64,000 nt of DNA from Bedellia somnulentella. Taxonomy: Eukaryota > Arthropoda > Insecta > Lepidoptera > Bedelliidae. The notes under the pieces were generated by a model that was given only the letters and a program-made list of their open reading frames with translations, was not told where the DNA came from and did not search any database. The DNA lies in contig OY755183.1 of NCBI GenBank assembly GCA_963576735.1, positions 8,513,213 through 8,577,212 on the forward strand. Reading direction: 5' to 3'. This document shows, piece by piece, positions 51,837-63,118 of the stretch (position 1 is the stretch's first letter; each line of letters starts with the position of its first letter). Made by a program: the position numbers and the translations under genes.

Positions 51837-52173
51837 TTTGATTTGTACAACTTTGATCTCGTAACAATACTATAGCGACTACCAGTAGACGCGGTAGGTT
51901 TATTTCCTAACTAATTAGTTATATTTCTTCAATTGAGCTTGAAATGATGATCAAATTAACCATAGAGAAATTAACACAATCTAATCACAATATTCTCAAA
52001 CATAGGTTAGTGGGTTAGAATCTGAGGTTAGAATTAAATTTATTAGGACGCTCGCCCGGGTCTCGTTCCGTTTAGTTTCGTTGGCGACTTGGCGCCGTCG
52101 CGTTGGTCTGAATGCCTATATCTACTATAAAGCCGCATTTACATCTCAATACTCAATATACAACAATATAACA
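51837..52173 (-). promoter_or_regulatory. 5' flank of snf
   Basis: Region upstream of the candidate first exon. A GC-richer patch at 52040-52120 (gctcgcccgggtctcgttcc) could be near the promoter. No element can be assigned. Confidence 0.25.
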
Positions 52174-52276
52174 ACAATATTTTAGATAGGCATTCCATAG
52201 GCAAAGTTGTTAAGTTTGATGTCCTTTATCGATTTATAATATAAAAAGGGTATGTTATAAAAGCGAGGTCTAGGCC
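52174..52276. mobile_element. foldback MITE, AATT family, right arm only
   Basis: From caatattttagataggcatt to gcgaggtctaggcc, followed by AATT (52277-52280). The left arm is gone; the next copy starts 42 bases on. Confidence 0.75.
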
Positions 52277-52318
52277 AATTATGTTACAGCATTGTGGACC
52301 CTGTTGGGCACAGCAATT

Positions 52319-52908
52319 GGCCTAGACCTCGCTTTTTTAACATACCCTTTTTATATTATAAATCGATAAAGGACATCAAACTTAACAACTTTGCCTATGG
52401 AATGCCTATCTAAAATATTGTAATTTTCAAAATATAATAATAATTAAAAATTGTCGTACCTAGTTCAAACTGAGAATGTATACAATGAGATTCCTTGCTT
52501 CAGTGAAAATAAAAAATAAAAAAAAAACATTTGATCTATGGTGTAAACAAAAACATAACCTCTTTCGGTATTTTCCAGTTCAATCGCTCGCTTACCGGTT
52601 TATTTTCATGATATTATTTTTCAACGACGATCAATACAACTGGAAAATACAGAAAGAAGTTATATTTTTGTTTACAGAGCGAAAAGCATATATCAAATGT
52701 TTTTTTTTTATTTTTTATTTTCACTGAAGCAAGGAATCTCATTGTATACATTCTCAGTTTGAACTAGGTACGACAATTTTTAATTATTATATTTTTTTGA
52801 AAATTACAATATTTTAGATAGGCATTCCATGGGCAAAGTTGTTTAGTTTGATGTCCTTTATCGATTTATAATATAAAAAGGGTATGTTAAAAAAGCGAGG
52901 TCTAGGCC
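52319..52908. mobile_element. foldback MITE, AATT family (complete)
   Basis: 590 bp, nearly the same as the copy at 16845: ggcctagacctcgctttttt ... aaaaaagcgaggtctaggcc, AATT at 52315-52318 and 52909-52912. Confidence 0.88.
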
Positions 52909-54180
52909 AATTAGAGGAGAGGACGAAGTAATTATAATTTATCATTGAGATATTCTCTTAGACTATAATAGCATTTATTTATTTATTATTATCCAGAAAG
53001 ATTTCAAAAAAGGACCTAGTTGGTCTATTAGAATGCTCATATCCAAAATATAGTCTAGTAAGGAGCTTCTAATTGAAAAGTCACTCTAAAGAAGTCAATT
53101 TAACGTAACTTGGTCTCAATTTACGAATGTAATATAAACCTACTTGGCTTGGATGGACCTAGTTTTTTGGACCACAGTTTTGGACGCCTACCGGGTATAT
53201 GTCAACGCTTTTGTCAATCATAGATTTAGCATTTTTTTCCATTCCATCCTTTGACTATGAACACTATAGACAGAGTCTTATTGCAACGGGAGAGTACCTC
53301 TTTTAGATAGCAATATTTTTCCCTGTAATGTTGCGATCACTAGAAAACAATTACCCCAAAATACTGTAATAACCATTCTAAAAGCTACTTTTTAATTTAA
53401 AATTGATTACGTCAATTTATTGTTTAATTGAAGGTTTACTGTTTACTATATTATTTCCTTCTATCATATAATTATACATACTTGCTCCTAGTATTATACA
53501 ATCTTTTTTGTTTAATTTTGCCATTTATACTGATGTTTAATACACCGTGAAATCCAAAGCATATACTAACTTTCAGGGATGAATCTTCCCATGATTATGA
53601 ACAACTTTTTGTACGGGAGTAACTTTGATACTGGACGAAAAAAAATCAGCTGTTCCATAACAGTAGATATTTTTATTTTCGAGTAGCAAAATTAGTCCCG
53701 TACAAAAAGTTGTTCGTAATTATGGGATGATTGAATGATTCAGTTCAAATAAGTTTGGAGTTTTCATGATTTAAAAAAACATGAATTCAATTTAAACTAT
53801 GCAGACCGTCTCATTTTACTCGGTAGAATTTAAAATTAGCATTTAGTTTAATCTTGAGCAGCAAGTACATACCAAGTGCAAGTTATGTAAATATCATACG
53901 GGTCATGGGTATAGTGGGATCTATGTTTGTATTTTGAAAAATAAAAGACAGCACTATTTTATACATGAGTTTTATTGCATTACTAGCTTTTTGCTCGCGA
54001 CTACATCCGCGTGGATACAGCTACATTAGCAGATTTTTAACATGACTTTTTAAGGTGAGCTGAATCAGCCAGGCTGAATCTATGAATAATGAACCCAGAT
54101 CAAGTAATATAATATACACTCTGAAGACACAGAAAAATTAACGGTATTAAAGCGATTACAGATTTTTACCAAATATTACA

Positions 54181-54543
54181 TAACATAAACATAAACGTTC
54201 ACGCCGAATATCCCCGAAGGGGTTGGCAGAGGTACTAATACTTCTGAACATCACGTGACTTAGTCACCCGGTGTTCAGAGTACCCACGTTTTGCATGGAC
54301 AGTGTACTCACGTGATAGGGGGCAGGCCTATCGCCGTTTTGTACGAATACACTGTCACATGACTGAGTACAACTCAGTCATGTGGGTTTCCTCACGATGT
54401 TTTCCCTCACCGTTAACAACCATGATAAATTAACCACACATATGACTTTAGAAAAGACAAATTGGTGTAGGCCCGACTCAGGATTGGAACTCACGCTCTT
54501 CTGTTTTCGGGCGGGTGTTCTACCCACTGGGCTATCATGCCGT
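54181..54543 (-). repeat. family A tRNA-headed SINE in P element copy 1
   Basis: Tail acataacataaacataaacg at the left, head tgggctatcatgccg at the right, body as in other copies. Confidence 0.86.
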
Positions 54544-54657
54544 TCATCGTCATATATGTATTATTCATTAATCGGCCTACTGAATTAAAATTATTAATTT
54601 GAATTTAATTTGTGTTAAATACATAAAATAGTACAAAAATATTTACATGCACATTTA

Positions 54658-54821
54658 TTACAGGTACAGAACCACGATCTAGTCTCTTTATTTTATTTTT
54701 CATTACAATTGAACTGTCATCAAAATGCTTGGAACACATTTTGGTGTATTTAGTTGGTTTCCAATTGCATTTTCCAGTGGCCGCAATCCATTTTTCTTGT
54801 AAATTCGGGTCTTTAGGAAAA
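54658..54821 (-). pseudogene. THAP domain exon 2, P element copy 1
   Basis: Acceptor ATTCATTACAG; FPKDPNLQEKWIAATGKCNW and MCSKHFDD complete the C2CH finger (C..H). Reading continues to GSVP, then is lost. Confidence 0.75.
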
Positions 54822-55188
54822 CTGTAATGAATACGAAGAAATTAAATAAATATAACAAATTTATTACTTACTAATTCCGTAGATAACAATTGGCAATCAT
54901 TCAGCGTCGCTATAGCGCGACGAAATACATAATATACTCACTCATTAACATTAGTTTACTAATTTGAAAATTTTACCCTAACGACAGGGTAGGATGAAAA
55001 CGTGAATTATGGGAACACTGAGATACTGCATATTTTTAGGTTATGCTATTAAAAAATTGCTCAAAATAACTAAAGAAAACGCTAGTAATCTAGTTTAACG
55101 TAATTAACATTTGAATCACTTTTTTTCTGATCGCGCAATGTATTTATTATGTATTTATCTGTAGAAAAACATTAAAAAACTCACTCAC

Positions 55189-55259
55189 TTGTGCAAAGTC
55201 AATCCTTCGATGTGTTTTTCGCTGCGGCTTCCGCAGCCAAGCACGCTACACCCAACCAT
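55189..55259 (-). pseudogene. THAP domain exon 1, P element copy 1
   Basis: ATG at complement 55257-55259; C-x4-C of the C2CH finger in GCSVLGCGSR; donor GTGAGT; joins to exon 2 as LHNFPKD. Confidence 0.75.
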
Positions 55260-55570
55260 ACCTCACTAAATAATAAGTTTGACTAATGGAGTCTCTTTTA
55301 TCACAATAACAATATACAAATGAATAAAATCTTTCTCAAAATCAAAAGAAAACCAAAATCGCTCACAAGTCGACTCTTTGTTTGTCAAGCTTTAAAAGCG
55401 TGACATCAACAAAACGGGTTACGCGATAGAGATGACAATAAAGATTTTGTGTCTCTTTTTAACATATAAGAACTTAAATAAGGGCTTCTCTTTTTAAAAT
55501 GGATGACGTAACATCGCTCTATCTATAGTGTTCATAATCAAAGATTCCATCAATATTTATCTATACGATT

Positions 55571-57196
55571 CTTTGACTATGAACACTATAGACAGAGTCA
55601 TAATGCAACGGGAGAGTACCTCTTTTAGATAGCAATATTTTTCCCTGTAATGTTGCGATCACTAGAAAACAATTACCCCAAAATACTATAATCACCATTC
55701 TAAAAGCTACTTTTTAATTTAAAATTGATAACGTCAATTTATTGTTTAATTAAAGGTTTACTGTTTACTATATCATTTCCTGCAATCATATAATTATACA
55801 TACTTGCTCCTAGTATTATACAATCTTTTTTGTTTAATTTTACCATTTATACTGATGTTTAATACACCGTGAAATCTAAAGCATTGTACTAACTATCAGG
55901 GATGAATCTTCCCATGATTACGAATAATTTTTTGTACGGGACTAACTTTGTTACTGGACAAAAAAAAAACAGCTGTTCCATAAGTGCAAGTTATGTAAAT
56001 ATCATACGGGTCATCATGGGTATAGTGGGGTCTATGTTTGTATTTTAAAAAATTAAAGACAGCACTATTTTGTACATGAGTTTTATTGCATTATTTACTA
56101 TTGACCTTAAAACAAAATCAGTTTCGTGTGAAAATTTCGAATTCATTCGTCTATTTCAGTCACATTTTTCAAAAGATGATGTATTCGTACATCTAAGTAT
56201 TTTAAAGCTATAGCCTTTATTAACAGCACAAGGTGGTTTTCGAACGGATTTTGCTCTCTGATGTGGTCGTTTAATGTCGGAAATATTCTTTTACCTAAAT
56301 TCTTTTTCAAAACAACTGCGACCATTTGAGCCAAAGCTTAGTCTTTGGACAAAAACGAGGTGCCTTTCAATTTTATAGTATGCCTCAAAACTTTGGTTGA
56401 TTTCCAATTGCATCTTCCAGTGGCCGCAATCCATTTTTCTCGTAGATTCGGGTCTTCAGGAAAACTGTAATGAATACGAAGAAATTAAATAAATATAACA
56501 AATTTATTACTTACTAATTCCGTAGATAACAATTGGAAATCATTCAGCGTCGCTATAGCACGACGAAATTCATAATATACTCACTCATTAACATCAGTTT
56601 ACTAATTTGAAAATTTTACCCTAACGACAGGGTAGGATGAAAACGTGAATTATGGCAACACTGAGATACCGCATATTTTTAGGTTATACTATTAAAAAAT
56701 TGCTCAAAACAACTAAAGAAAATGCTAGTAATCACACTAGTAATCTAGTTCAACGTAATTAACATTTGAATCACTTATTTTCTGATCGCGCAATGTATTT
56801 ATTATGTATTTATCTGTAGAAAAACATTAAAAAACTCACTCACTTGTGGAAAGTCAATCCTTCGATGTGTTTTTCGCTGTGGCTTCCGCAGCCAAGCACG
56901 CTACACCCAACCATACCTCACTAAATAATAACTTAATTAATGGAGTCTCTTTTGTCACAATAACAATATACAAATGAATAAAATCTTTCTCAAAATCAAA
57001 AGAAAACCAAAATCGCTCACAAGTCGACGCTTTGTTTGTCACAATTTAAAAGTGTGACATCAACAAAACGGGTTACGCGATAGAGATGACAATAAAGATT
57101 TGTGTCTCTTTTTAACATATAAGAACTTAAATAAGGGCTTCTCTTTTTAAAATTGATGACGTAACATCGCTTTGTCTATAGTGTTCATAGTCAAAG
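55571..57196 (-). mobile_element. P-superfamily element copy 2 (deletion derivative)
   Basis: Same TIRs (ctttgactatgaacactata ... tatagtgttcatagtcaaag), flanks atacgatt (55563-55570, 57197-57204). THAP exon 1 ends at ATG complement 56912-56914; exon 2 (FPEDPNLREKWIAATGRCNW, near 56460) is cut short by an internal deletion and runs into sequence ahead of a C-terminal transposase piece (56143-56334: LLIKAIALKYLDVRIHHLLK). Same orientation as copy 1, 27 bp away. Confidence 0.85.
56143..56334 (-). pseudogene. P-type transposase C-terminal fragment
   Basis: Reads NPFENHLVLLIKAIALKYLD then VRIHHLLKNVTEIDE and stop; this kind of end is seen on THAP-bearing transposases. Upstream catalytic core deleted. 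Confidence 0.6.
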
Positions 57197-57204
57197 ATAC
57201 GATT

Positions 57205-57501
57205 TAATTTGTCTCATCTGTCCTGTCTTGTCTGATTAACCAATGCCGTAAAACCATTAATAAAAAAAAGGCTTGTCTGACAACTCAGACCAACTACAGA
57301 TCCACAAACTTTTCTTGGCCGGTAAGGGCGTCGCAGTCATCGATATTATTATTGCCAGTAAATAAAAATTAGCCATTATAAGGGTAATAATAATTTAATA
57401 ATAATTTTAAATCATACAGGCTAATTTATTTATGTATTGAATTGCTTAATAAAACAATTTATATAATATAAATTAAATTAATAACTATTATTGTGCATAT
57501 A
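57205..57501. other. no gene recognised
   Basis: AT-rich spacer between P element copy 2 and the next SINE. Confidence 0.4.
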
Positions 57502-57719
57502 GCAACCGTGATAGCCCAGTGGGTAGAACACTCGGTTTTCGTGCAAACGACTAGTGTTCAAATCCTGGGTCGGGCCTACACCAATTTGTCTTTTCTAAAG
57601 ACATATGTGTGGTTAATTTATCATGGTTGTTAACGGTGAGGGAAAACATCGTGAGGAAACCCACATGGCTGAGTTGTACTTAGTCATGTGACAGTGTATT
57701 CGTACAAAACGGCGATAGG

Positions 57720-57884
57720 TGATGGGGTAAATAACGTTAAAACTATAATATAAATTGCATATATATTTAATTTATTATTTCCATTGAACATTACATATTT
57801 TTCACTCGTAATCAACAGGGCCGATTTCTATAGCAACCGTCATAGAGTTTTTTGGTGACATTAGTCATGTGTCTATTTCCAATA
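57720..57884 (-). repeat. Copia 3' LTR
   Basis: 165 bp, differs from the 5' LTR by at least one base near its end (ggggtaaat against ggggttaat), so the insertion is young but not brand new. Confidence 0.88.
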
Positions 57885-58873
57885 CTCCTCCTCACATTTC
57901 TAATGGAGTCCCATGTCGCTTCTCAGTCGCGATAATCTTGGCCCTGGTATTGCTTTTGTAAGCAAATCTGCTTCCATATTTTCAGTAGGCTTGTATTCGA
58001 CCTCAACAATACCTTCTGATATACAGTCCCGTATATAGTGTAACTTTAAATCAATATGTTTTGATTTAGATGAAATTATTGGGTTTTGGCTTAACTTTAT
58101 TGCTGCTTGGTTATCGTTTAAGATTAGGATTCGTTTTTGTGTAATTCCTAAATCACAGAATAGGGCTTTTAAATGTACAGCTTCTTTGCATGCTTCAGTT
58201 AATGCAACATATTCTGCTTCAGCCGTTGATAATGCGATACTTCGCTGTTTTCTACATGCCCAGCTAATAACACTTCCAGCGTACTTGAAAGAATATCCTG
58301 TAAATGATTTTCTGTCCAATTTATTTGAACCCCAATCAGCATCAGCCATTCCATACATTTCTTCAGATGTTTTCTTAAAATAAAGACCTATATCCTTAGT
58401 ACCTTTCAGATATCGTAAAACTCTTTTTGCACTTTTAAAATGTCGCTCGTCATAACTGTCGTTAAACTGTGACAGATAACTAACGGCGAATGCAATATCA
58501 GGTCTGGTGCCCACTGCTATATACATCAGTGTGCCTATGAGATTTTTGTATGGTAAATCTGGTGCAAATTTTTTATTTGGTTCTAATGCAATGCCTGGCT
58601 CGACAGGCGTCGCTACTGGTTTGCAATCCAGCATGTTAAATTTCTCTAAAGCTTCTTCAATTTTCTTACTTTGTTTTAAAGTGATTCCATCATTATTATA
58701 TATTACATCGATACCTAAGATGCGTTTTGGTTTTCCTAAATCTTTCATATCAAATTTATCACATAACATTTGTTTTATCTCTTTTAACTCTTTCTGACTT
58801 GAGCAGGCAATAATCATATCATCAACATATATTCCTATTATAGTTCTGACTCCTCCTTTTAAGTATGTGTATA

Positions 58874-59800
58874 TGTCGTAGGATGATTTGATGTTTAGGT
58901 TTTTTGCAAAAAACCTAGGGATTTTGCAAAAATCCGGATAATTAGACAACGGTTAAAATATTTTCTAATCTTACTAGGTTTTTTGCGAAAAAACTAGTTG
59001 GTTTAGTAAGATTGTACTGCCTTAATGCTGATTGGCTGATTTCTGATTGCTCGCCTACACTTATTCTGATTGTTTCGTCATTGTGGTATTGAGATATTAT
59101 AGCTTGAGTTATAAAGGGTAAGAAATGACAATACTTATTTGATACTAGGAATTAAATAATTTATTTACTCTTTTGTTGGAGTAAAATTACAATCACGTTC
59201 GGACATATTATACACAGATCAAGTTACCCCAAACTAAGTAACACTTGTATTATGGGATACTAACTCAGCGATATATTTAATATTATATAATACACATATG
59301 CTCATCACATAAATGTTGCTCTCAGTGGGATCAAACCCGCAACCTCCAAACCGAAAAGCTAGTCACCTATCCACTCGGCCACGGACGTCTTCAATATAGG
59401 TAGGAACAATAAAGTAGGTACGTTTTAAATTGCAGTATTGAGGTATTATATAGTAGAGTTATAAAGGGAAATGACAATACTATTTTTATACTTAGGAACT
59501 TTTTGTAACTAAAATGAGAATCAAAATCAAATTAAATGTAGGTAGGAACAATGAAGTAAGTACGTCTTAATTAACAACCAATCAGAGATGACGTGATTAC
59601 GGGGCACTGCAATCGACCAATCAGTGTACAGTATTCATAAAAACTGACGTTTCGTTTCAGAGTCATACTAAACCAACTAGTATTTTTGCAAAAATCCTAG
59701 TAAGATTAGAAAATATTATAACCGTTGTCTAATTATCCGGATTATTGCAAAATCCCTAGGATTTTTGCAAAAAACCTAAACATCAAATCATCCTACGACA
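58874..59800. mobile_element. 927-bp MITE with ~130-bp palindrome-rich TIRs in Copia pol
   Basis: Left end tgtcgtaggatgatttgatg, aggttttttgcaaaaaacct, ccggataattagacaacggt and ggtttagta recur inverted at the right. Each arm holds its own small palindromes. Flanked by TATA on both sides (58870-58873, 59801-59804); TA is equally possible because the target tgtgtatacaca is a palindrome. Contains a tRNA-like block (59325-59390). No ORF. Confidence 0.82.
59325..59390 (-). repeat. tRNA-like block inside the MITE
   Basis: Minus strand: TGGCCGAGTGGATAGGTGAC (box A-like) and GGGTTTGATCCCACTGAGAG (box B-like). Could be a SINE head inserted or captured. Confidence 0.5.
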
Positions 59801-62790
59801 TATACACAAGGGTCAGCATTTGATGCAATGAATCCGATACTTCTTAATTCACTATCGAGTTTTATATACCACTGCCTGCCTGCCTGCTTAAGACCATAAA
59901 GTGCTTTAAGCAATAGACATACTTTTTCGCCTTTTATATTTTGTAGATCTGTTAATATCTCTTCTGTTTTGTTGTATATAGTATGATCTTTAGAGTCTGA
60001 TTCTTCTACTAATATTTCTCTTATATACTTTTCAAGATAATCTGGTAATTTCATGTATATTTTTTCGTCAATATTACCATTTAAGTATGCTGTTACTACA
60101 TCCATTTGATTTAAATGTAGTCCTTCTTCTACAGCAATACCAAATATTGTTCTTATTGAACTTAATTTTGCTACTGGTGCGAAAGTTTCATTATAGTCTT
60201 CTCCTGGACGTTGTGTAAAACCTCGTGCCACAAGACGTGCTTTCTTGGTTACTACGTCTTCAGGGCTGACTTTCTTTCTTAGAACCATTTTGTAGTCGAT
60301 AACCTTCATGTCCTTTTCTCTTTTGATAATCCTCCATGTACCATTTTTAATGTGAGATTTAATTTCTGCTCTTATAGCGTCACTCCAATCGTCATCATGA
60401 TCAGATACGAGCATACTATCTTCTGTATCTCCTCCTGTCACATAATCTTTCATCCAAACAGGGGACTTTTTATCTCGTTTAGGCCTTTCGTTTTCCAACA
60501 CCTCTCTCTCGATCTCTGAGACGTCATCATTTATTTCTGTTGTGATTAACTCATCTTCTCGGTGATAAGAGTCGATTGAGTGATTATCTTTTATTTCTAT
60601 TTCTAATTCCGGTCTTCGGTTTTCCTTTTTTCGGTATTTCTCTGACGCTTTCATTTCACCTTCATACTCTTCCTGCGTTAAATTTTCATAATTTATGTTT
60701 TCATTTTTATAATACATTTTATCTATGACTTTTATATCTCTGCTGATAATAATGTCGTCTTCCTCAGGTATGTATACTCTGTATGCTTTTGATGTAAGTG
60801 AGTAACCCATGAATACACCCTCTTTTGTTTTCTCTGACATTTTTCCTTGTTTCTTCTTTTTCAGTACAAACGTCTTTCTGCCGAAAACTTGGAGATGTTT
60901 ACCAGATGGTATCCTGTTTGTCCATTTGGTATATGGGATGCCACCATCGAGTGCTTTGGAAGGACTACGGTTTATCAGATAATTGACCGTTGAAACGGCT
61001 TCAGCCCACAGCTTTTTGGGGGCATTTGCTTCAATTAATAAGCATCTTGCTTTATCAAGGAGAGATCTGTTTTTCCTTTCACTTATACCATTTTGTTGTG
61101 GGGTATAGGCGGTTGTTAGTCGTCTTTGTATACCATGTTCTCTGAGATAGGAGTTAAACTCTTTATTTCGATACTCAGTTCCATTGTCTGTTTGTAAATG
61201 TTTGATCTTTCTACTATGAAATGTTTCCACTTCATTTTTAAAGGTACAGAAAGTTTCAAATACGTCACTCTTGTTCTTGATGAAATAAACGTAGCAGTAT
61301 CTCGTGAAATCATCAATAAACGTGACATAATATTTTGATCCGGCTATTGTTTCACATTCAAAAGGTCCACAAACGTCACTATGAATTATTTCAAGTGGTT
61401 CGGTGGTATAGAGACTATCATGTTTTGGGAAAGGTGGTCTGGATAATTTCCCTTTTATGCAGGTTTCACAGGTTTGCAGGTGTTCGTCAACTTGGTTGAG
61501 TCCGTACATGAGGTTATCTTTTGTCATCTTATTAAGATCTCTTTCATTGATATGGCCTAGTTTTCTGTGCCATTCCATAATATCCTCTTTTCCTTTTGTT
61601 GTGTAATTTGACTTTTCATTTTGGTCAAATTTAATGTAGTATAGCCCGTCTTTTCTTTCTGCTGTCAATGCAACTTCTCCGTTCTTTTCTACGATAAAAG
61701 CCTTATCTTTTTCAAATATAACTTTATTTCCTCTATCTGTAATTTTTCCAACGGACAACAAATTTACTGATATGTCAGGAACAAATAGGGTGTCATTTAA
61801 ATTGTATTTTTGATCTTCCTTTTCGACAATGACTTTACCCTTTCCTATGATTTGACTCGTGTGTTTGTTTGAAGCCAACTTTAGTACACCATTCTGTGTT
61901 TTTATATTTGAAAATATAGATTTCTCTCCGCACATATGCGATGAACAACCACTGTCTAGGCACCAAGAGTCTTCATTACTTCCTCCACTTGTGTTTAGGC
62001 AAGAGAAGAAATTTTTACCTGTAGTCTTGTCTACCTTTTCAGTTTTTTGTTTGTTTTTGTACCAACATGCCTCAGTTGAGTGATTTTTCTTTTTACAATT
62101 TTTGCAAAAAATCTTTGTCTTATTCTTCTTTGAATAGTATGCATCGGTGGTAACACATTCTTTAGTTTCACCACTTCTTGCTTGATATTCTTCGAGAATT
62201 TTCACTTTGAGGTCTTCCGGATCCGGTAATGAGTCTCTCGATTCTATTGCTATGCGAAAATTTTCGAATGTGGTTGGCAAACTATATAACAACATTATGC
62301 TCAGTAATTCGGGAGGTATTTTTATGTCCATGTCGGCGAGCTTGTCTACAATGTCCATGAAATTATTTATGTGGTCTCGTATATCTTCACTTGCGGTCAT
62401 TCGCTTCAAGACCAACTGTTTCAGCAATGTCGCTTTTCGCGCAGGTCCCGTACTTTGGTAGGTTGCTTTTAATTTGTCCCATACAGCTTTGGCCGTTGTG
62501 CAGAGCTTTATTTGTTTGAGCTCCGATGGTGACAATAGAAGTAAAATTTCAGCTCGGGCTTTCATGTCTTCTTTCATGAAAACATTTCTTTTGGCTTCAT
62601 CATCATTGGGTGACAAGGTCTTTTCGCCGCTTACAATTTCCCAAAAATCATTTTTAATTAGGATTGCTTGAGCTTGTAGACACCAAGTGTCATAGTTTGA
62701 TTTGGTCAATGGTTCAATATTTTTGTAGCTTGTCGATGCCATCCTATAGTTTAATTAACGTTAACAATGTAACCACGCTCTGCTACCATT

Positions 62791-62955
62791 TGATGGGGTT
62801 AATAACGTTAAAACTATAATATAAATTGCATATATATTTAATTTATTATTTCCATTGAACATTACATATTTTTCACTCGTAATCAACAGGGCCGATTTCT
62901 ATAGCAACCGTCATAGAGTTTTTTGGTGACATTAGTCATGTGTCTATTTCCAATA
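62791..62955 (-). repeat. Copia 5' LTR
   Basis: 165 bp; followed in element orientation by the tRNA-Met-like primer site (complement ~62777-62789) and the gag start at 62742. Confidence 0.88.
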
Positions 62956-63118
62956 ATAGGCCTGCCCCCTATCACGTGAGTACACTGTCCATGCAAAACG
63001 TGGGTACTCTGAACACCAGGTGACAAAGTCACGTGATGTTCAGAAGTATTAGTACCTCTGCCAACCCCTTCGGGGATATTCGGCGTGAACGTTTATGTTA
63101 TGTTATGTTATGTTTATA

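Larger units (their letters stand above)
53249..55543 (-). mobile_element. P-superfamily element copy 1 (deletion derivative)
   Basis: TIRs ctttgactatgaacactata ... tatagtgttcataatcaaag; 8-bp flanks attccatc (53241-53248, 55544-55551). Minus strand encodes a THAP zinc-finger domain in two exons: MVGCSVLGCGSRSEKHIEGL (55189-55259, donor GTGAGT) and FPKDPNLQEKWIAATGKCNW ... YTKMCSKHFDDS (from 54821). The rest of the transposase is missing and a SINE sits at 54181-54543. THAP plus 8-bp TSD is the P-element pattern. Confidence 0.85.
57900..62742 (-). pseudogene. Copia gag-pol polyprotein, disrupted by a MITE
   Basis: Minus strand, ATG at 62740-62742. In order: gag (YKNIEPLTKSNYDTWCLQAQ), zinc knuckle CKNCKKKNHSTEACW, protease WCLDSGCSSHMCG, integrase with HHCC (HRKLGHI, CETCIKGK) and DD35E motifs (HSDVCGPF, LQTDNGTEYR, YTPQQNGISERKN), RT (ARLVARGFTQRPGEDYNETF, QMDVVTAYLNGNI), YVDD active site (IIGIYVDDMIIAC) and RNase H (ALSTAEAEYVALTEACKE) to a stop at 57900. 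A 927-bp insertion (58874-59800) just before the YVDD motif ends the first frame with a TGA. No other break seen. Confidence 0.92.
57720..62955 (-). mobile_element. Copia (Ty1/Copia) LTR retrotransposon
   Basis: LTRs of 165 bp at 57720-57884 and 62791-62955, TSD atagg (57715-57719, 62956-62960). In element orientation the LTR reads TATTGGAAATAGAC ... CCCCATCA, so its first bases are TA, not the canonical TG. Primer site next to the 5' LTR: TGGTAGCAGAGCG, like the initiator tRNA-Met site of Copia. Polypurine tract GTGAGGAGGAGTAT before the 3' LTR. One gag-pol frame, broken only by an inserted MITE. Confidence 0.92.
57502..63118 (+). repeat. family A tRNA-headed SINE split by a Copia element
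   Basis: Head gcaaccgtgatagcccagtg and box B gttcaaatcc at 57502-57570, body to ggcgatagg (57719); the remainder resumes at 62956 with ataggcctgccccctatcac and ends in gtttatgttatgttatgtta at ~63118. Confidence 0.88.

Noticed and set aside
59325..59390. Possible Ser/Leu-type tRNA gene
   Set aside because: Only box-like motifs; no clear cloverleaf, and it lies inside a MITE.
26908..63118. Regularly recurring ~370-bp blocks, considered as a CRISPR-like or satellite array
   Set aside because: Spacing is irregular, copies have separate TSDs and a tRNA-like head; they are dispersed SINEs.
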